From: Myxococcales bacterium 68-20
Lineage (GTDB): Bacteria > Myxococcota_A > Polyangia > Polyangiales > Polyangiaceae
Direction: 5' to 3'
NCBI GenBank assembly: GCA_001899635.1
Contig: MKVQ01000006.1
Location: 217,835-281,834, forward strand
Length of the DNA: 64,000 nt
The notes under the pieces were generated by a model, which had not been told where the DNA came from, made no database searches, and saw only the letters and a program-made list of their open reading frames with translations. The position numbers and the translations under genes were made by a program. Of this stretch, positions 51,655-59,757 are shown piece by piece (within the stretch, counting starts at the first letter, position 1; the number at the start of each line of letters is the position of its first letter).

Positions 51655-53379
51655 TTATCCCTTCAAACCGAGGCGCTTCATGCGGGACCGGAAGGTGCTC
51701 TCGCTCATTCCGAGCGACCGCGCCGCACGGGACTGGTTGTTGTCCGCGCGGGCGAGTACCTGCACGAGGATCTCACGCTCGAGCTCGTCGAACGTGGTCC
51801 CCCCCTCCGGCAGATCGAGCGACAGCGACCCGGGGGCGATGGCATCGATGTCCATCCGAGGACGCGACATCGGCGGCGCTTCGATGTCGTAGTGGCCGCT
51901 GCTCGACGGCGCGACGTCGATGCTCGTGCTCGAAGGCCGCCCGTGGTCACGCCCCCACGACGGAGACGGCGGCCCGGACCGCGGGTCCCAGGGCTCGACC
52001 GGGGTCGGGGCGCTCAGGCGCGCACGCGGCAGCTCGTTCGCCATCGGATAGCCCGACGCCGGGTTCGGCGAAGACGGTGGAGGACCGCCGGGCGCGTACG
52101 GAAAGAGGCTCGTACGGATCGACTGCGGCAACCCGAGGTCCTGCGCATCGACGTCTCGACCCGCGTGATAGATGACGAGGCGCTCCATCACGTTGCCGAG
52201 CTCGCGGACGTTGCCGGGCCAAGGATGCGCTTCGAGCGCACGCCACGCGTGCTCCGTGATGCGCGGCTGCTCGCGGTTCATGCGCCGCGCCGCGGCCTCG
52301 AGCAGCGGAACGCCGATGCCGCGCACGTCTTCTGGGCGCGCGCGAAGCGGCGGCACCTCGATCGGGCAGACGGCGAGGCGGTAGTAGAGATCGAGCCGGA
52401 AGAGCTGCTGGTGCGCATCCGCAAGCAAATCGCGATTGGTGGCCGCGACGATGCGAACGTCGACCTGCCGCGGCTCGCTCGCGCCGACGGGCCAGAACTC
52501 GTGAGACTCGAGCGCGCGCAGGAGCAGCGCCTGGAGCGACATCGGCGCCTCGCCGATCTCGTCGAGGAAGAGCGTCCCACCGTCGGCGAGCTCGAAGAGG
52601 CCGCGACGTGCTTGCTGCGCCCCCGTGAACGCGCCCTTCACGTGCCCGAACAGCTCGCTCGTCATCAGCTCCGGCGGCAGCGCCGCGAGGTTCTGCGCGA
52701 CGAACCTCGCTCGACGGCGACCGCTTCGCTCGTGGATCTCGGCGGCGATGAGCTCCTTGCCCGTGCCCGTCTCACCGTGGAGCAGGACGCTCGCGTCAGT
52801 CCCCGCGACGGCGACGACCTGCGCCATCACCTTCTGCATCGCCGGCGACATCGCGAGGAGGCGAGGACGCGCGGCCGACGCCGTACGCGACACCGCCTCG
52901 ACGTCGTCCCGAAGCTTCACGTTCGACACGCGGAGCTCGGTCGTCAGGCGGCGGTTCTCCAGCTCGAGCGCACGCAGCTTCGCCGCGCGCTGGATCACGA
53001 GGCGGAGCTGCGCGTTGTCCCACGGCTTGAGGACGTACGCGAAGACGTGACCGTGGTTGACCGCATCCGCGAGGTCGTCGTGATCGCTGAAGCCAGTGAG
53101 GAGGATGCGCTGCGTATCCGGGAACGACTCGTACGCGCGGGCGAGCAGCTCCGAGCCCTTCATGGGGCGCATTCGCATGTCGCTGACGAGCACGTCGAAC
53201 TCGCGCGATGCGAGAGTTGCGAGCGCTTCGCGTCCGGTGCCGACGCACGTCACGTCGAAGTGCTCCGCGAAGACCGCAGCGAAGACCTCGCGCACGTCCT
53301 CTTCGTCGTCCGCGTAGAGCACGCGCGGCTTTTTTGCCGGGGGTACCGGCGGCCGCTCGCTCACAGCGTACGGAGGCAT
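51655..53379 (-). CDS. Sigma-54 response regulator with long Pro/Ser-rich linker
   Basis: The 574-aa activator has a receiver with acceptor D67 (VLVSDMRMRPMKG) and the output-coupling KPWDN lysine. A coiled linker and the AAA+ sigma-54 domain follow (GETGTGKE, GAFTGA, LFLDEIGE, HPWPGNVRELGNV). A disordered Pro/Ser segment of about 110 residues then precedes the Fis-type helix-turn-helix (NNQSRAARSLGMSESTFRSRMKRL). The receiver type (KPWDN) is that of HupR/RpfG-like regulators. ATG 53379 is preferred over GTG 53385. No partner kinase is adjacent. Its 3' end abuts the hairpin repeat. Confidence 0.9.
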   Translation of the reverse strand: MPPYAVSERPPVPPAKKPRVLYADDEEDVREVFAAVFAEHFDVTCVGTGREALATLASREFDVLVSDMRMRPMKGSELLARAYESFPDTQRILLTGFSDHDDLADAVNHGHVFAYVLKPWDNAQLRLVIQRAAKLRALELENRRLTTELRVSNVKLRDDVEAVSRTASAARPRLLAMSPAMQKVMAQVVAVAGTDASVLLHGETGTGKELIAAEIHERSGRRRARFVAQNLAALPPELMTSELFGHVKGAFTGAQQARRGLFELADGGTLFLDEIGEAPMSLQALLLRALESHEFWPVGASEPRQVDVRIVAATNRDLLADAHQQLFRLDLYYRLAVCPIEVPPLRARPEDVRGIGVPLLEAAARRMNREQPRITEHAWRALEAHPWPGNVRELGNVMERLVIYHAGRDVDAQDLGLPQSIRTSLFPYAPGGPPPSSPNPASGYPMANELPRARLSAPTPVEPWDPRSGPPSPSWGRDHGRPSSTSIDVAPSSSGHYDIEAPPMSRPRMDIDAIAPGSLSLDLPEGGTTFDELEREILVQVLARADNNQSRAARSLGMSESTFRSRMKRLGLKG

Positions 53380-53498
53380 CGCCACATGCTGACCTTACTC
53401 GTCAAGCGGCTGAATACACAAGGGAAGCGGCTCACTGTCCCCAGGAACCATCGCACCCTACCCGCCGCCCTACTCACCCTACCCGCCCGCCCCACCCG

Positions 53499-53521
53499 AC
53501 CGCCCGACGCACTCGGGCGGT
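53499..53521. terminator. 8-bp hairpin downstream of the membrane TPR-like gene (candidate terminator)
   Basis: ACCGCCCG (53499-53506) and CGGGCGGT (53514-53521) form a perfect stem with a 7-base loop, 17 bases beyond the stop of the gene at 53538-54302 (minus strand). No T tract follows. A C-rich stretch with repeated CCTACCCGCC-like pieces lies next to it. Confidence 0.4.
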
Positions 53522-53537
53522 ACGCAGGCGGGGACGC

Positions 53538-54302
53538 TCAGCTCGCGAGCTGCGCGGTGAGCTCGTCGTGGAACGAGCGGAACGCGCTCTCCTCCGGCCA
53601 GACGGGCGCATCCGCGAGCAGCGTCCGCGCTTCGCCTTGCCGTCCCGCATCCACGAGGAAAACCGCGCGGGCATACCGCATCGCCCAGTGCACGAGCGGA
53701 GACGAGCGGGCCACCTCGCGAAGGACAGCCTCGTCCTCGGAACGACTCGAATGCGCAAAAGCTCGCGCAAGCGCGCCGACGCCACGGCGGAGCAGGCTGA
53801 TCTTCCTCCGCATCCAGAACCCCACGTTCGGCAGCGGGAGGTTCTCGAGCTCCTCGGCCTTCGAGAGCGCGCGCGAACGTTCACCCACGTAGACGTCCAG
53901 GAGGGCCTCGATGAAGAGGCGTTGCTCGACCGCGGCCTCCCACGCCGGCCCCTTCGCGGCACGCGAGAGCGCGTCGTGAGCGCGATCGATGAAGCCGTAG
54001 GCGGCGTACGCCGTCGCGGTGACCAGCGGAGCCATCGTCTCGGGATGGGTGACCTTCCGGAACGAGCTCTGCCACGTGCCGACGATGCGGCTGATGTCCC
54101 CCGAGAGGAGAAGCTGCCGCATCCGCCGGCGAGCGAGCCACGCGGGCACCACGAACGCGACCGCAACGACGAGCACCACGGCGACGAAACGCACGTCACG
54201 TGCGATCAAGCGCGCCGACACGAAGGCGAGCAGCGCGAGTGAAGCGATGGACAGTGCGCGGGGGAGGAAGCGATTCACGATGTGAACCAGAACATGCGAC
54301 AC
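53538..54302 (-). CDS. Membrane protein with TPR-like cytoplasmic region
   Basis: The 254-aa protein has two N-terminal membrane segments (about 14-33 and 38-56) separated by a short loop. A helical region of about 190 residues follows, with TPR-like spacing (AAYGFIDRAHDALSRAAKG, VEQRLFIEALLDVYVGERSRALSKAEEL, VHWAMRYARAVFLVDAGRQGEARTLL). It has no recognised family. It lies between two sigma-54 activator genes on the same strand. A scaffold or assembly role is possible, but nothing specific supports it. Confidence 0.6.
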   Translation of the reverse strand: MSHVLVHIVNRFLPRALSIASLALLAFVSARLIARDVRFVAVVLVVAVAFVVPAWLARRRMRQLLLSGDISRIVGTWQSSFRKVTHPETMAPLVTATAYAAYGFIDRAHDALSRAAKGPAWEAAVEQRLFIEALLDVYVGERSRALSKAEELENLPLPNVGFWMRRKISLLRRGVGALARAFAHSSRSEDEAVLREVARSSPLVHWAMRYARAVFLVDAGRQGEARTLLADAPVWPEESAFRSFHDELTAQLAS

Positions 54303-54416
54303 GGATCGCCGTGACGCAATGGTGGTACTTCCCCCCGAGCTCCGGTGGAGCGGGATGCGTCGCTCGACGCGTCGAGCGAGAGACCGTCGGTGTGAGCCGA
54401 CGGCCTTTCGCGTGAC

Positions 54417-55778
54417 TCAGTCGCTCGACTTCTTCGGATCGCCGATGCCGTGGCGGCGGAGGTAGCCGCGCACGTGCGCACGCTCCATCGCGGCGCGGCG
54501 GCCGATCTCGCTGACGTTGCCCGAGCACTCCGCGTAGAGCGCGGTGAAGTACTCACGCTCGAAGCGAGCGAGGACCTCGCGCTTCGCGTCCTGGAACGTA
54601 CGGCCGCGCGTCGGCGTCGACTCGCTCGCAGCAACGAGCGGGGCGAGGTGCTGCGCGAGATCAATCGGCCCGTCCTTGCCGAAGGCGAGCGCGACGGCGA
54701 TGACGTTGCGAAGCTCGCGGACGTTGCCCGGCCAGTCGTGGCGCATCAGGCGCTCGAGCGAGTCGTTCGTGATGCGGTTGTACGCGGTCGGATCGCCGAG
54801 GTCGCTGATCATCTTGCGCACGAGCGCGGGGATGTCTTCGAGGCGATCGCGGAGCGACGGCAGCTCGATGCGAAGCTGCGCGACGCGGAAGTACAAGTCG
54901 CTCCGGAACGTACCCGCGTTGACCTCGCGGACGAGATCACGGCGGGTCGCCGCGATGACGCGGACATTGACGGGGCGGTAGTTGTTCGAGCCGACCGGCT
55001 TGATGCGCTGCTCGGCGAGCGCGCGTAGGAGCTTCGGCTGGACGTCGATCGGAAGCTCACCGAGCTCGTCGAGGAAGATCGTCCCGCCATCGGCTTCGAC
55101 GAAGGGGGAGACGCGCTTGTCGACAGCGCCGGTGAACGAGCCACGCTCGTGACCGAAGAGCGCCGACTCCGCGAGGCTCGGCGGGATGGCTCCGCAGTCG
55201 ACGACGACGAACGGCTTGTTCGCGCGCGAGCTGGCGCCGTGGATGGCCGCAGCGACGAGCTCCTTGCCGCAGCCGGTCTCGCCGAGGATCAGCACCGTGA
55301 GGTCGGTCGGCGCGGCCTTGCGGCAACGCTCGAACACACCGCGCATGCTCTGGCTCACTCCGACGAGCGGTCCGAACTGCGCGACCTCCGGGATGTCGAC
55401 CTGCTCGGGCTGCGTCGGATTGAACTCCAACGTCGAATCACCGACCGTCAGCACCGTGTGCTTGGTGAGGTAGACCTCGCCCACACGCGTATCGCCGATG
55501 AACGTCCCGTTACGAGACCCGAGGTCGCGAACGCGCACCCCTCGCTCGGTCGCTACGAGCTCGGCGTGAACCGCGCTGACCTTGCGGTCGTCGAGAACGA
55601 GATCGCAGGCCTCGTTGCGGCCGACCACCTGCGTCTCAGGTCCGATGTCCAGGGAAGGCTTGTTTGCCTGCCCGCGGTTCACCTTCAGCGAACCGCCTCG
55701 GACCTCGAGCCGACCCTTGGCTACGACGGTAGCATCCACGGATTTGCGTTGTATCACGCCTCGGTCCGCATCCGGCAA
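54417..55778 (-). CDS. FHA-domain sigma-54 activator
   Basis: The 453-aa protein replaces the usual receiver by an FHA phosphothreonine-binding domain (about 45-120) with the conserved G53-R54, S68, H71 and N90-G91. The AAA+ domain has GETGCGKE (about 166-173), the sigma-54 contact loop as GSFTGA (213-218) and LFLDELGE-like Walker B. A helix-turn-helix ends the protein (VSEIGRRAAMERAHVRGYLRRH). Such activators are switched by Ser/Thr phosphorylation, so one of the two Ser/Thr kinases encoded nearby (49.6-51.5 and 56.8-57.8 kb) could be its input; this is inference. The Ser in GSFTGA is a mild variation. Confidence 0.92.
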   Translation of the reverse strand: MPDADRGVIQRKSVDATVVAKGRLEVRGGSLKVNRGQANKPSLDIGPETQVVGRNEACDLVLDDRKVSAVHAELVATERGVRVRDLGSRNGTFIGDTRVGEVYLTKHTVLTVGDSTLEFNPTQPEQVDIPEVAQFGPLVGVSQSMRGVFERCRKAAPTDLTVLILGETGCGKELVAAAIHGASSRANKPFVVVDCGAIPPSLAESALFGHERGSFTGAVDKRVSPFVEADGGTIFLDELGELPIDVQPKLLRALAEQRIKPVGSNNYRPVNVRVIAATRRDLVREVNAGTFRSDLYFRVAQLRIELPSLRDRLEDIPALVRKMISDLGDPTAYNRITNDSLERLMRHDWPGNVRELRNVIAVALAFGKDGPIDLAQHLAPLVAASESTPTRGRTFQDAKREVLARFEREYFTALYAECSGNVSEIGRRAAMERAHVRGYLRRHGIGDPKKSSD

Positions 55779-56049
55779 GAGGAATACTCAGCCGCAGCGG
55801 TTCGAGGGCCCCCGGAGCAGGGCGATCCTCTCCGCCACTCCGCTTTTTTCGGTCGCTCCGCCCGATCCCTTGCCTCCCCCTCGCGGCGCGTCTCCCCGTG
55901 CATTTTCCCGAGCAACGGGCATGCGGCGCGGAGCGTCAAAGGTGGTGACCGTGGCCTCGAATGGCCAGAACCGCTACGGTTCGATTAGCTTCCTCGGCTC
56001 TCGTCCCGCCCTTAGATCTTTCCGCCCTTCGATGGGCGTGCCGCTTCCG

Positions 56050-56769
56050 ATGTCCCGCTTTACCCCTCTTGCAGTCGCTTCCCTCGGGGCTTTCCTCGGG
56101 ATGTCCATGGTCTTCGGCGCATCGACGGCTGGTTGCAGCTCGGACGAAGAGGCAGGCCTGGCGAGCGCCGCCGACGCAGGCACGCTCCGCCGCGACGCGT
56201 CTCCCGTGGACCCGAGGGAAGCTGGCCCCGCGCTCGACGCCAGCCCGGGCCCGGTCCCGAGCTGTGAGAAGTACTGCGACCTCGTCATGCACAACTGCAC
56301 CGGCGATGACGCGCAGTACGACTCGATCGAGGACTGCCGCGCCTTCTGCGCCCACCTCCCGCTCGCCCAGCCGACGCGCGAAGCCGAGGAAAAAGCCGCC
56401 GCGTCCGTCGCCTGCCGCCAGTACTGGGCGGACGGCCCCGCACGCACGAGCCCGAAGGCCTACTGCCTCGCGGCAGGACCGTTCGGCGGCAACACCTGCG
56501 GCGACCGTTGCACCGCGTTCTGCAACGTCGTCCTCTCGGCCTGCTCCCCCGATGGCGGCGTGACCGCCTACGCGAGCCAGCCCGAGTGCGCGACGGCCTG
56601 CGCCGATTTCACCTACCGCGACCGCGGCGCGGACGGCGGCGGCGAAGGCCCGAACGGCCCGAGCGACGGCGACTCGCTCAACTGCCGTCTCTATTGGCTG
56701 CGCGAAGCGACGAAGGATGCGGAGAAGTGCACGTCGCTCAATCCGCAGAGCGACGTCTGCAAGGACTGA
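56050..56769 (+). CDS. Cys-rich lipoprotein
   Basis: The 239-aa product has a lipoprotein signal (FLGMSMVFGASTAGC), an Asp/Ala/Pro-rich spacer, and a C-terminal region with many cysteines (CEKYCDLVMHNC, CRAFCAHLP, CGDRCTAFCNVVLSAC, CATACADF, CRLYWL). Its CxxxC-type spacing suggests several disulfides. Similar Cys-rich lipoproteins of unknown role are frequent in myxobacteria. ATG 56050 opens the signal peptide; ATG 56032 would add six residues. It is divergent from the FHA activator gene, with 271 bases between them. Confidence 0.72.
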   Translation: MSRFTPLAVASLGAFLGMSMVFGASTAGCSSDEEAGLASAADAGTLRRDASPVDPREAGPALDASPGPVPSCEKYCDLVMHNCTGDDAQYDSIEDCRAFCAHLPLAQPTREAEEKAAASVACRQYWADGPARTSPKAYCLAAGPFGGNTCGDRCTAFCNVVLSACSPDGGVTAYASQPECATACADFTYRDRGADGGGEGPNGPSDGDSLNCRLYWLREATKDAEKCTSLNPQSDVCKD

Positions 56770-56811
56770 GCGAGGCCGTTCACGCCGCACGCCGCTCGGC
56801 GGTGAGCGCCT

Positions 56812-57849
56812 TCAGCGACGACGCGTCGAAGGGCTCCCGAGCGAGCCGAGGTCGTTGAACGATCCCGCCGTCACCTCGGTACGATCGTCGCGCATCGAGA
56901 GCGCGGGCGCAGGCGCCGGAGCGGCCGCGCGGCGTCGCGAGTTGCCCATCACGCGGCAGACCTTTCGCCAGCCATCGAGCGCTTCCATCGCGCTGCCGAA
57001 GCGACGCTCGCGCTCGCGCGCCATGATCTTGGCGAGGTACCGCTCGATCGCGGCCGGCCAGGTGTCGCCCGTCGTCTGGGCGAGGGTCGGGGGATCCCGA
57101 TCGAGCTTCAGCGCGATGAGCGTGAGCGCGTTCGAGCCCTCGAACGGAAGACGTCCGGTGAGGGCTCGGAAGGCAACCGCCCCGAGCGCGTAGAGATCGG
57201 CGCGCTCGTCGACGCGGGCGGAGCCGCGCACCTGCTCCGGCGCCATGTACGCGAAGCTCCCGAGCGTCGCGTCGAACGCCGTGAGCGACGGCTCGCTCCT
57301 CCGAGCAGCGCTCGACTTCATCTTGGAAACGCCGAAGTCGAGGATGCGCGTCCGCTCCTCGGCGTCCCCGTGCTGGATCTCTTCCGGCGTGAGCTTTCGC
57401 TTCTCGATGAAGAGGTTCGCCGGCTTGATGTCGCGGTGAACGACGTGCGCGCTGTGGGCGGCGTTGAGCCCCTGGAGCGAGTCCTCGATGATCGGTGCGA
57501 CCTCGGCGAACGAGAGGTACTGCTCGCGCCGGAGACGCTCGTCGAGCCCCTCACCGACGAGCCGCTCGAACGCGATCCAGAGTCGGCCGTCCTTCTCCTT
57601 GCCGGAGCCGAGGATGGCGGCGACGTAGGGCGAGGCAATCTTCTTGGCGATGTCCGCCTCCCGATTGAACCGGGCGACGAGGTCGGGGTCCTGAGCGGCG
57701 CGCTCGTGCAGGACTTTGAGCGCAACCTTCTCTCCGCTACGCGCTTCCGCGGCGTAGACCTCCCCCATGCCTCCCTGACCGATCAGCCGGCGGATCTTGT
57801 AAATTCCGCCGATTATCGATCCCGGCACAAGGCCAGGCTCAGATGCCAT
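56812..57849 (-). CDS. Ser/Thr protein kinase, soluble
   Basis: The 345-aa kinase has the glycine loop LIGQGGMGEVY, lysine K45 in VALKVL, catalytic HRDIKPAN (D140), DFGVSK (D171) and GSFAYMAPEQ. The lobe from about 195 to 300 completes the fold. A 20-residue charged insert precedes DFG. The C-terminus is Ala/Pro- and Ser-rich with no membrane segment, so the protein is cytoplasmic. ATG 57849 is preferred to an in-frame upstream start at 57867. It is convergent with the Cys-rich lipoprotein gene. Candidate substrates include the FHA activator encoded 1 kb away. Confidence 0.9.
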   Translation of the reverse strand: MASEPGLVPGSIIGGIYKIRRLIGQGGMGEVYAAEARSGEKVALKVLHERAAQDPDLVARFNREADIAKKIASPYVAAILGSGKEKDGRLWIAFERLVGEGLDERLRREQYLSFAEVAPIIEDSLQGLNAAHSAHVVHRDIKPANLFIEKRKLTPEEIQHGDAEERTRILDFGVSKMKSSAARRSEPSLTAFDATLGSFAYMAPEQVRGSARVDERADLYALGAVAFRALTGRLPFEGSNALTLIALKLDRDPPTLAQTTGDTWPAAIERYLAKIMARERERRFGSAMEALDGWRKVCRVMGNSRRRAAAPAPAPALSMRDDRTEVTAGSFNDLGSLGSPSTRRR

Positions 57850-58214
57850 CCCGCGAGAGTGTAGCACGGACCTCTGCCTCCTGGATCACCTGAATCGAGG
57901 CCCCTTTCGAGCGCGCAGGCTAGCTGGCCCGGTCGGACAGCAGCTTCCGGAAACCGCCCAACGAAACGCGACGAAGTCCACCGAGGTCCACGCGGATACG
58001 GCGCATGCCGAACCGCATTGAAGGCGGCCAGAAGGCCCTCTACCCTCGCTCGGCGTCACATCGACGCGCCACCTGGCGGCACGCGCCGGGGGCGAGACGT
58101 GGCAGACGATGACGAGAGACGATGGGCGGCCGCGATCGCGTGGTTAGGATGGACGCGCGGAGCTCCGTTCATGGGGTTCGGCGCCTCTTTTGACGGGAGA
58201 TTCGGACGACAGCC
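57850..58214. other. 365-base divergent gap upstream of kinase and YbjN-like gene
   Basis: It should contain both promoters. Around 58013-58040 lies a fragment of the intergenic hairpin repeat. A 69-codon frame (58018-58227, plus) has no family resemblance and is not called. No other structure was seen. Confidence 0.4.
58013..58040. repeat. Intergenic hairpin repeat, partial copy 3
   Basis: CATTGAAGGCGGCCAGAAGGCCC matches the left end of copies 1 and 2 (TTGAAGGCGGGCCGAAGGCCC) with small changes, and lacks the 22-base CCACTGCGGGTGG units. Confidence 0.45.
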
Positions 58215-58643
58215 ATGCGAAGCGTGAATGACGTCGAGGCCTACCTCGGCAAGATGAACCGCGAGTACTCCCCGGTGGAAGACCAACCCGGAACGTTCCT
58301 CGTGCGCGGCGGAACAAACATGCCGCCCACCGCGTTGCGCGTCGACCCCCCGCTGGTGGTCCTCCGGGTCCACGTCGGCGACGTCGAAGGCGGCGACGCC
58401 GCCAACGGCGAGCTCTTCAAGAAGCTCCTCACGTTGAACGCCAAGTCCCTCGTGCACACCAGCTTCGGCCTCGAGGACTCCCGGATCGTCCTCGTGAGCG
58501 CGCTGGAGCTCGAGAACCTCGACTACAACGAGCTCGCGGCCACGCTCGACGAGATCGACGTGACGCTCGCGCAGCAGGTCGCTTCGCTCGCCGAGCTCTC
58601 CAAGGCCGCATCCGTCCAGCCGGGCGTGAAAGGGAACGCCTGA
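58215..58643 (+). CDS. YbjN/CesT-like small protein paired with PspA
   Basis: The 142-aa protein has the alpha/beta layout of YbjN or type III secretion chaperone-like folds: an N-terminal helix (VNDVEAYLGKM), strands around PPLVVLRVHVGDVEG, and C-terminal helices LFKKLLTLNAKSLVHTSFGLED and LDYNELAATLDEIDVTLAQQV. These folds bind partner proteins rather than catalyse. Two bases separate its stop from the pspA start, so it probably acts with PspA at the membrane. A secretion chaperone role is unlikely because no secretion genes are near. Confidence 0.72.
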   Translation: MRSVNDVEAYLGKMNREYSPVEDQPGTFLVRGGTNMPPTALRVDPPLVVLRVHVGDVEGGDAANGELFKKLLTLNAKSLVHTSFGLEDSRIVLVSALELENLDYNELAATLDEIDVTLAQQVASLAELSKAASVQPGVKGNA

Positions 58644-58645
58644 TC

Positions 58646-59476
58646 ATGGGCATCTTCAGCAGGCTCGCTCAGCTCATCAAGTCCAACCTCAACGACCTCA
58701 TCAGCAAGTCCGAAGATCCGGAGAAGATGCTGAATCAGGTCGTCCTCGACATGAACAACCAGCTCGTCGAGGCGAAAAAGCAGGTGGCTGCTTCGATCGC
58801 CGACGAGAAGCGCCTGGCCAAGCAGTTCGAGCAGGAGACGGCACACGCGACCGAGTGGGAGCGCCGCGCGATGATGGCCCTCCGCGCGGGGAACGAGGAG
58901 CTCGCGAAGGAGGCGCTGGCGCGCAAGAAGGAGCACGACCAGCTCGCCGAGACCTTCAAGGATCAGTGGAGCAAGCAGAAGAACGCCGTCGATCAGCTGA
59001 AGAAGGCGCTTCGGCTGCTCAACGACAAGATCGAGGAAGCCAAGCGGAAGAAGAACGTCCTCATCGCCCGGAAGAAGCGCGCCGAGGCGCAGAAGGCCAT
59101 CCAGGAGACCATGCATGGCCTCCGCGATCAGAGCGCCTTCGAGACGTTCGAACGCATGGCCGGCAAGATCGACCAGATCGAAGCCGAAGCCGAAGCCGCG
59201 AGCGAAATCCAGGAGGAGTACACGGGCGACCTCCTCGCCTCGAAGTTCTCCTCGCTCGAGCGTACGGCAGGAGCCGAGGACGATCTCGCAGCACTGAAGC
59301 GCAAGATGGGCATGCTCCCTCCGGAGGAAGCGCCGGCGGTGCGCGCGGAGACGCCGAAACGCGTCGTCGAAGCGCCGGTGGTGGCCGGACCGTCCGAGCA
59401 GGACGAGCTCGCCGCAGCGCTGGAGGAGCTCGAAGCCGAGCAGCAGCAGCAGGAGCAGCGCAAGGCCGGCCGCTGA
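58646..59476 (+). CDS. pspA: PspA/IM30-family membrane stress protein
   Basis: PspA proteins are ESCRT-III-like coiled-coil proteins that coat and repair stressed inner membranes. The 276-aa protein starts MGIFSRLAQLIKSNLNDLISKSEDPEKMLNQ, the family amphipathic helix and alpha-1 start. It continues with a long coiled coil (QLVEAKKQVAASIADEKRLAKQFE, KKALRLLNDKIEEAKRKKNVLIARKKRAEAQ). The last 40 residues are Glu/Gln-rich and not conserved. It forms an operon with the YbjN/CesT-like gene. No PspF or PspBC genes are in the window, so the regulation differs from the enterobacterial system. Confidence 0.92.
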   Translation: MGIFSRLAQLIKSNLNDLISKSEDPEKMLNQVVLDMNNQLVEAKKQVAASIADEKRLAKQFEQETAHATEWERRAMMALRAGNEELAKEALARKKEHDQLAETFKDQWSKQKNAVDQLKKALRLLNDKIEEAKRKKNVLIARKKRAEAQKAIQETMHGLRDQSAFETFERMAGKIDQIEAEAEAASEIQEEYTGDLLASKFSSLERTAGAEDDLAALKRKMGMLPPEEAPAVRAETPKRVVEAPVVAGPSEQDELAAALEELEAEQQQQEQRKAGR

Positions 59477-59757
59477 CGGGCTCGCACGGCCCGAAGCCGA
59501 GCGGCCCGGCGAGGCCGCTCGGCGCGGGCGTCGACACCGGCATGCGCGTGCAGTCGTCCGCGCGGTGCGGATACGGGCTCATGGAGCTTCAAGCGGCCGG
59601 GGGCCGGCGTCCTTCGCCGGGTGCCGCGCGTGAGTCACGAGCCGACTGCGCAACTGAAGCCTGAAAGCGACCGCCCCGAGCCGCGTCCGCCAGGGGGCGC
59701 GGCGGACCAAGCGCATCCTCGCCCGTTTTCCGTGCGGCGTAGTAAGCTGCCCCGCCA

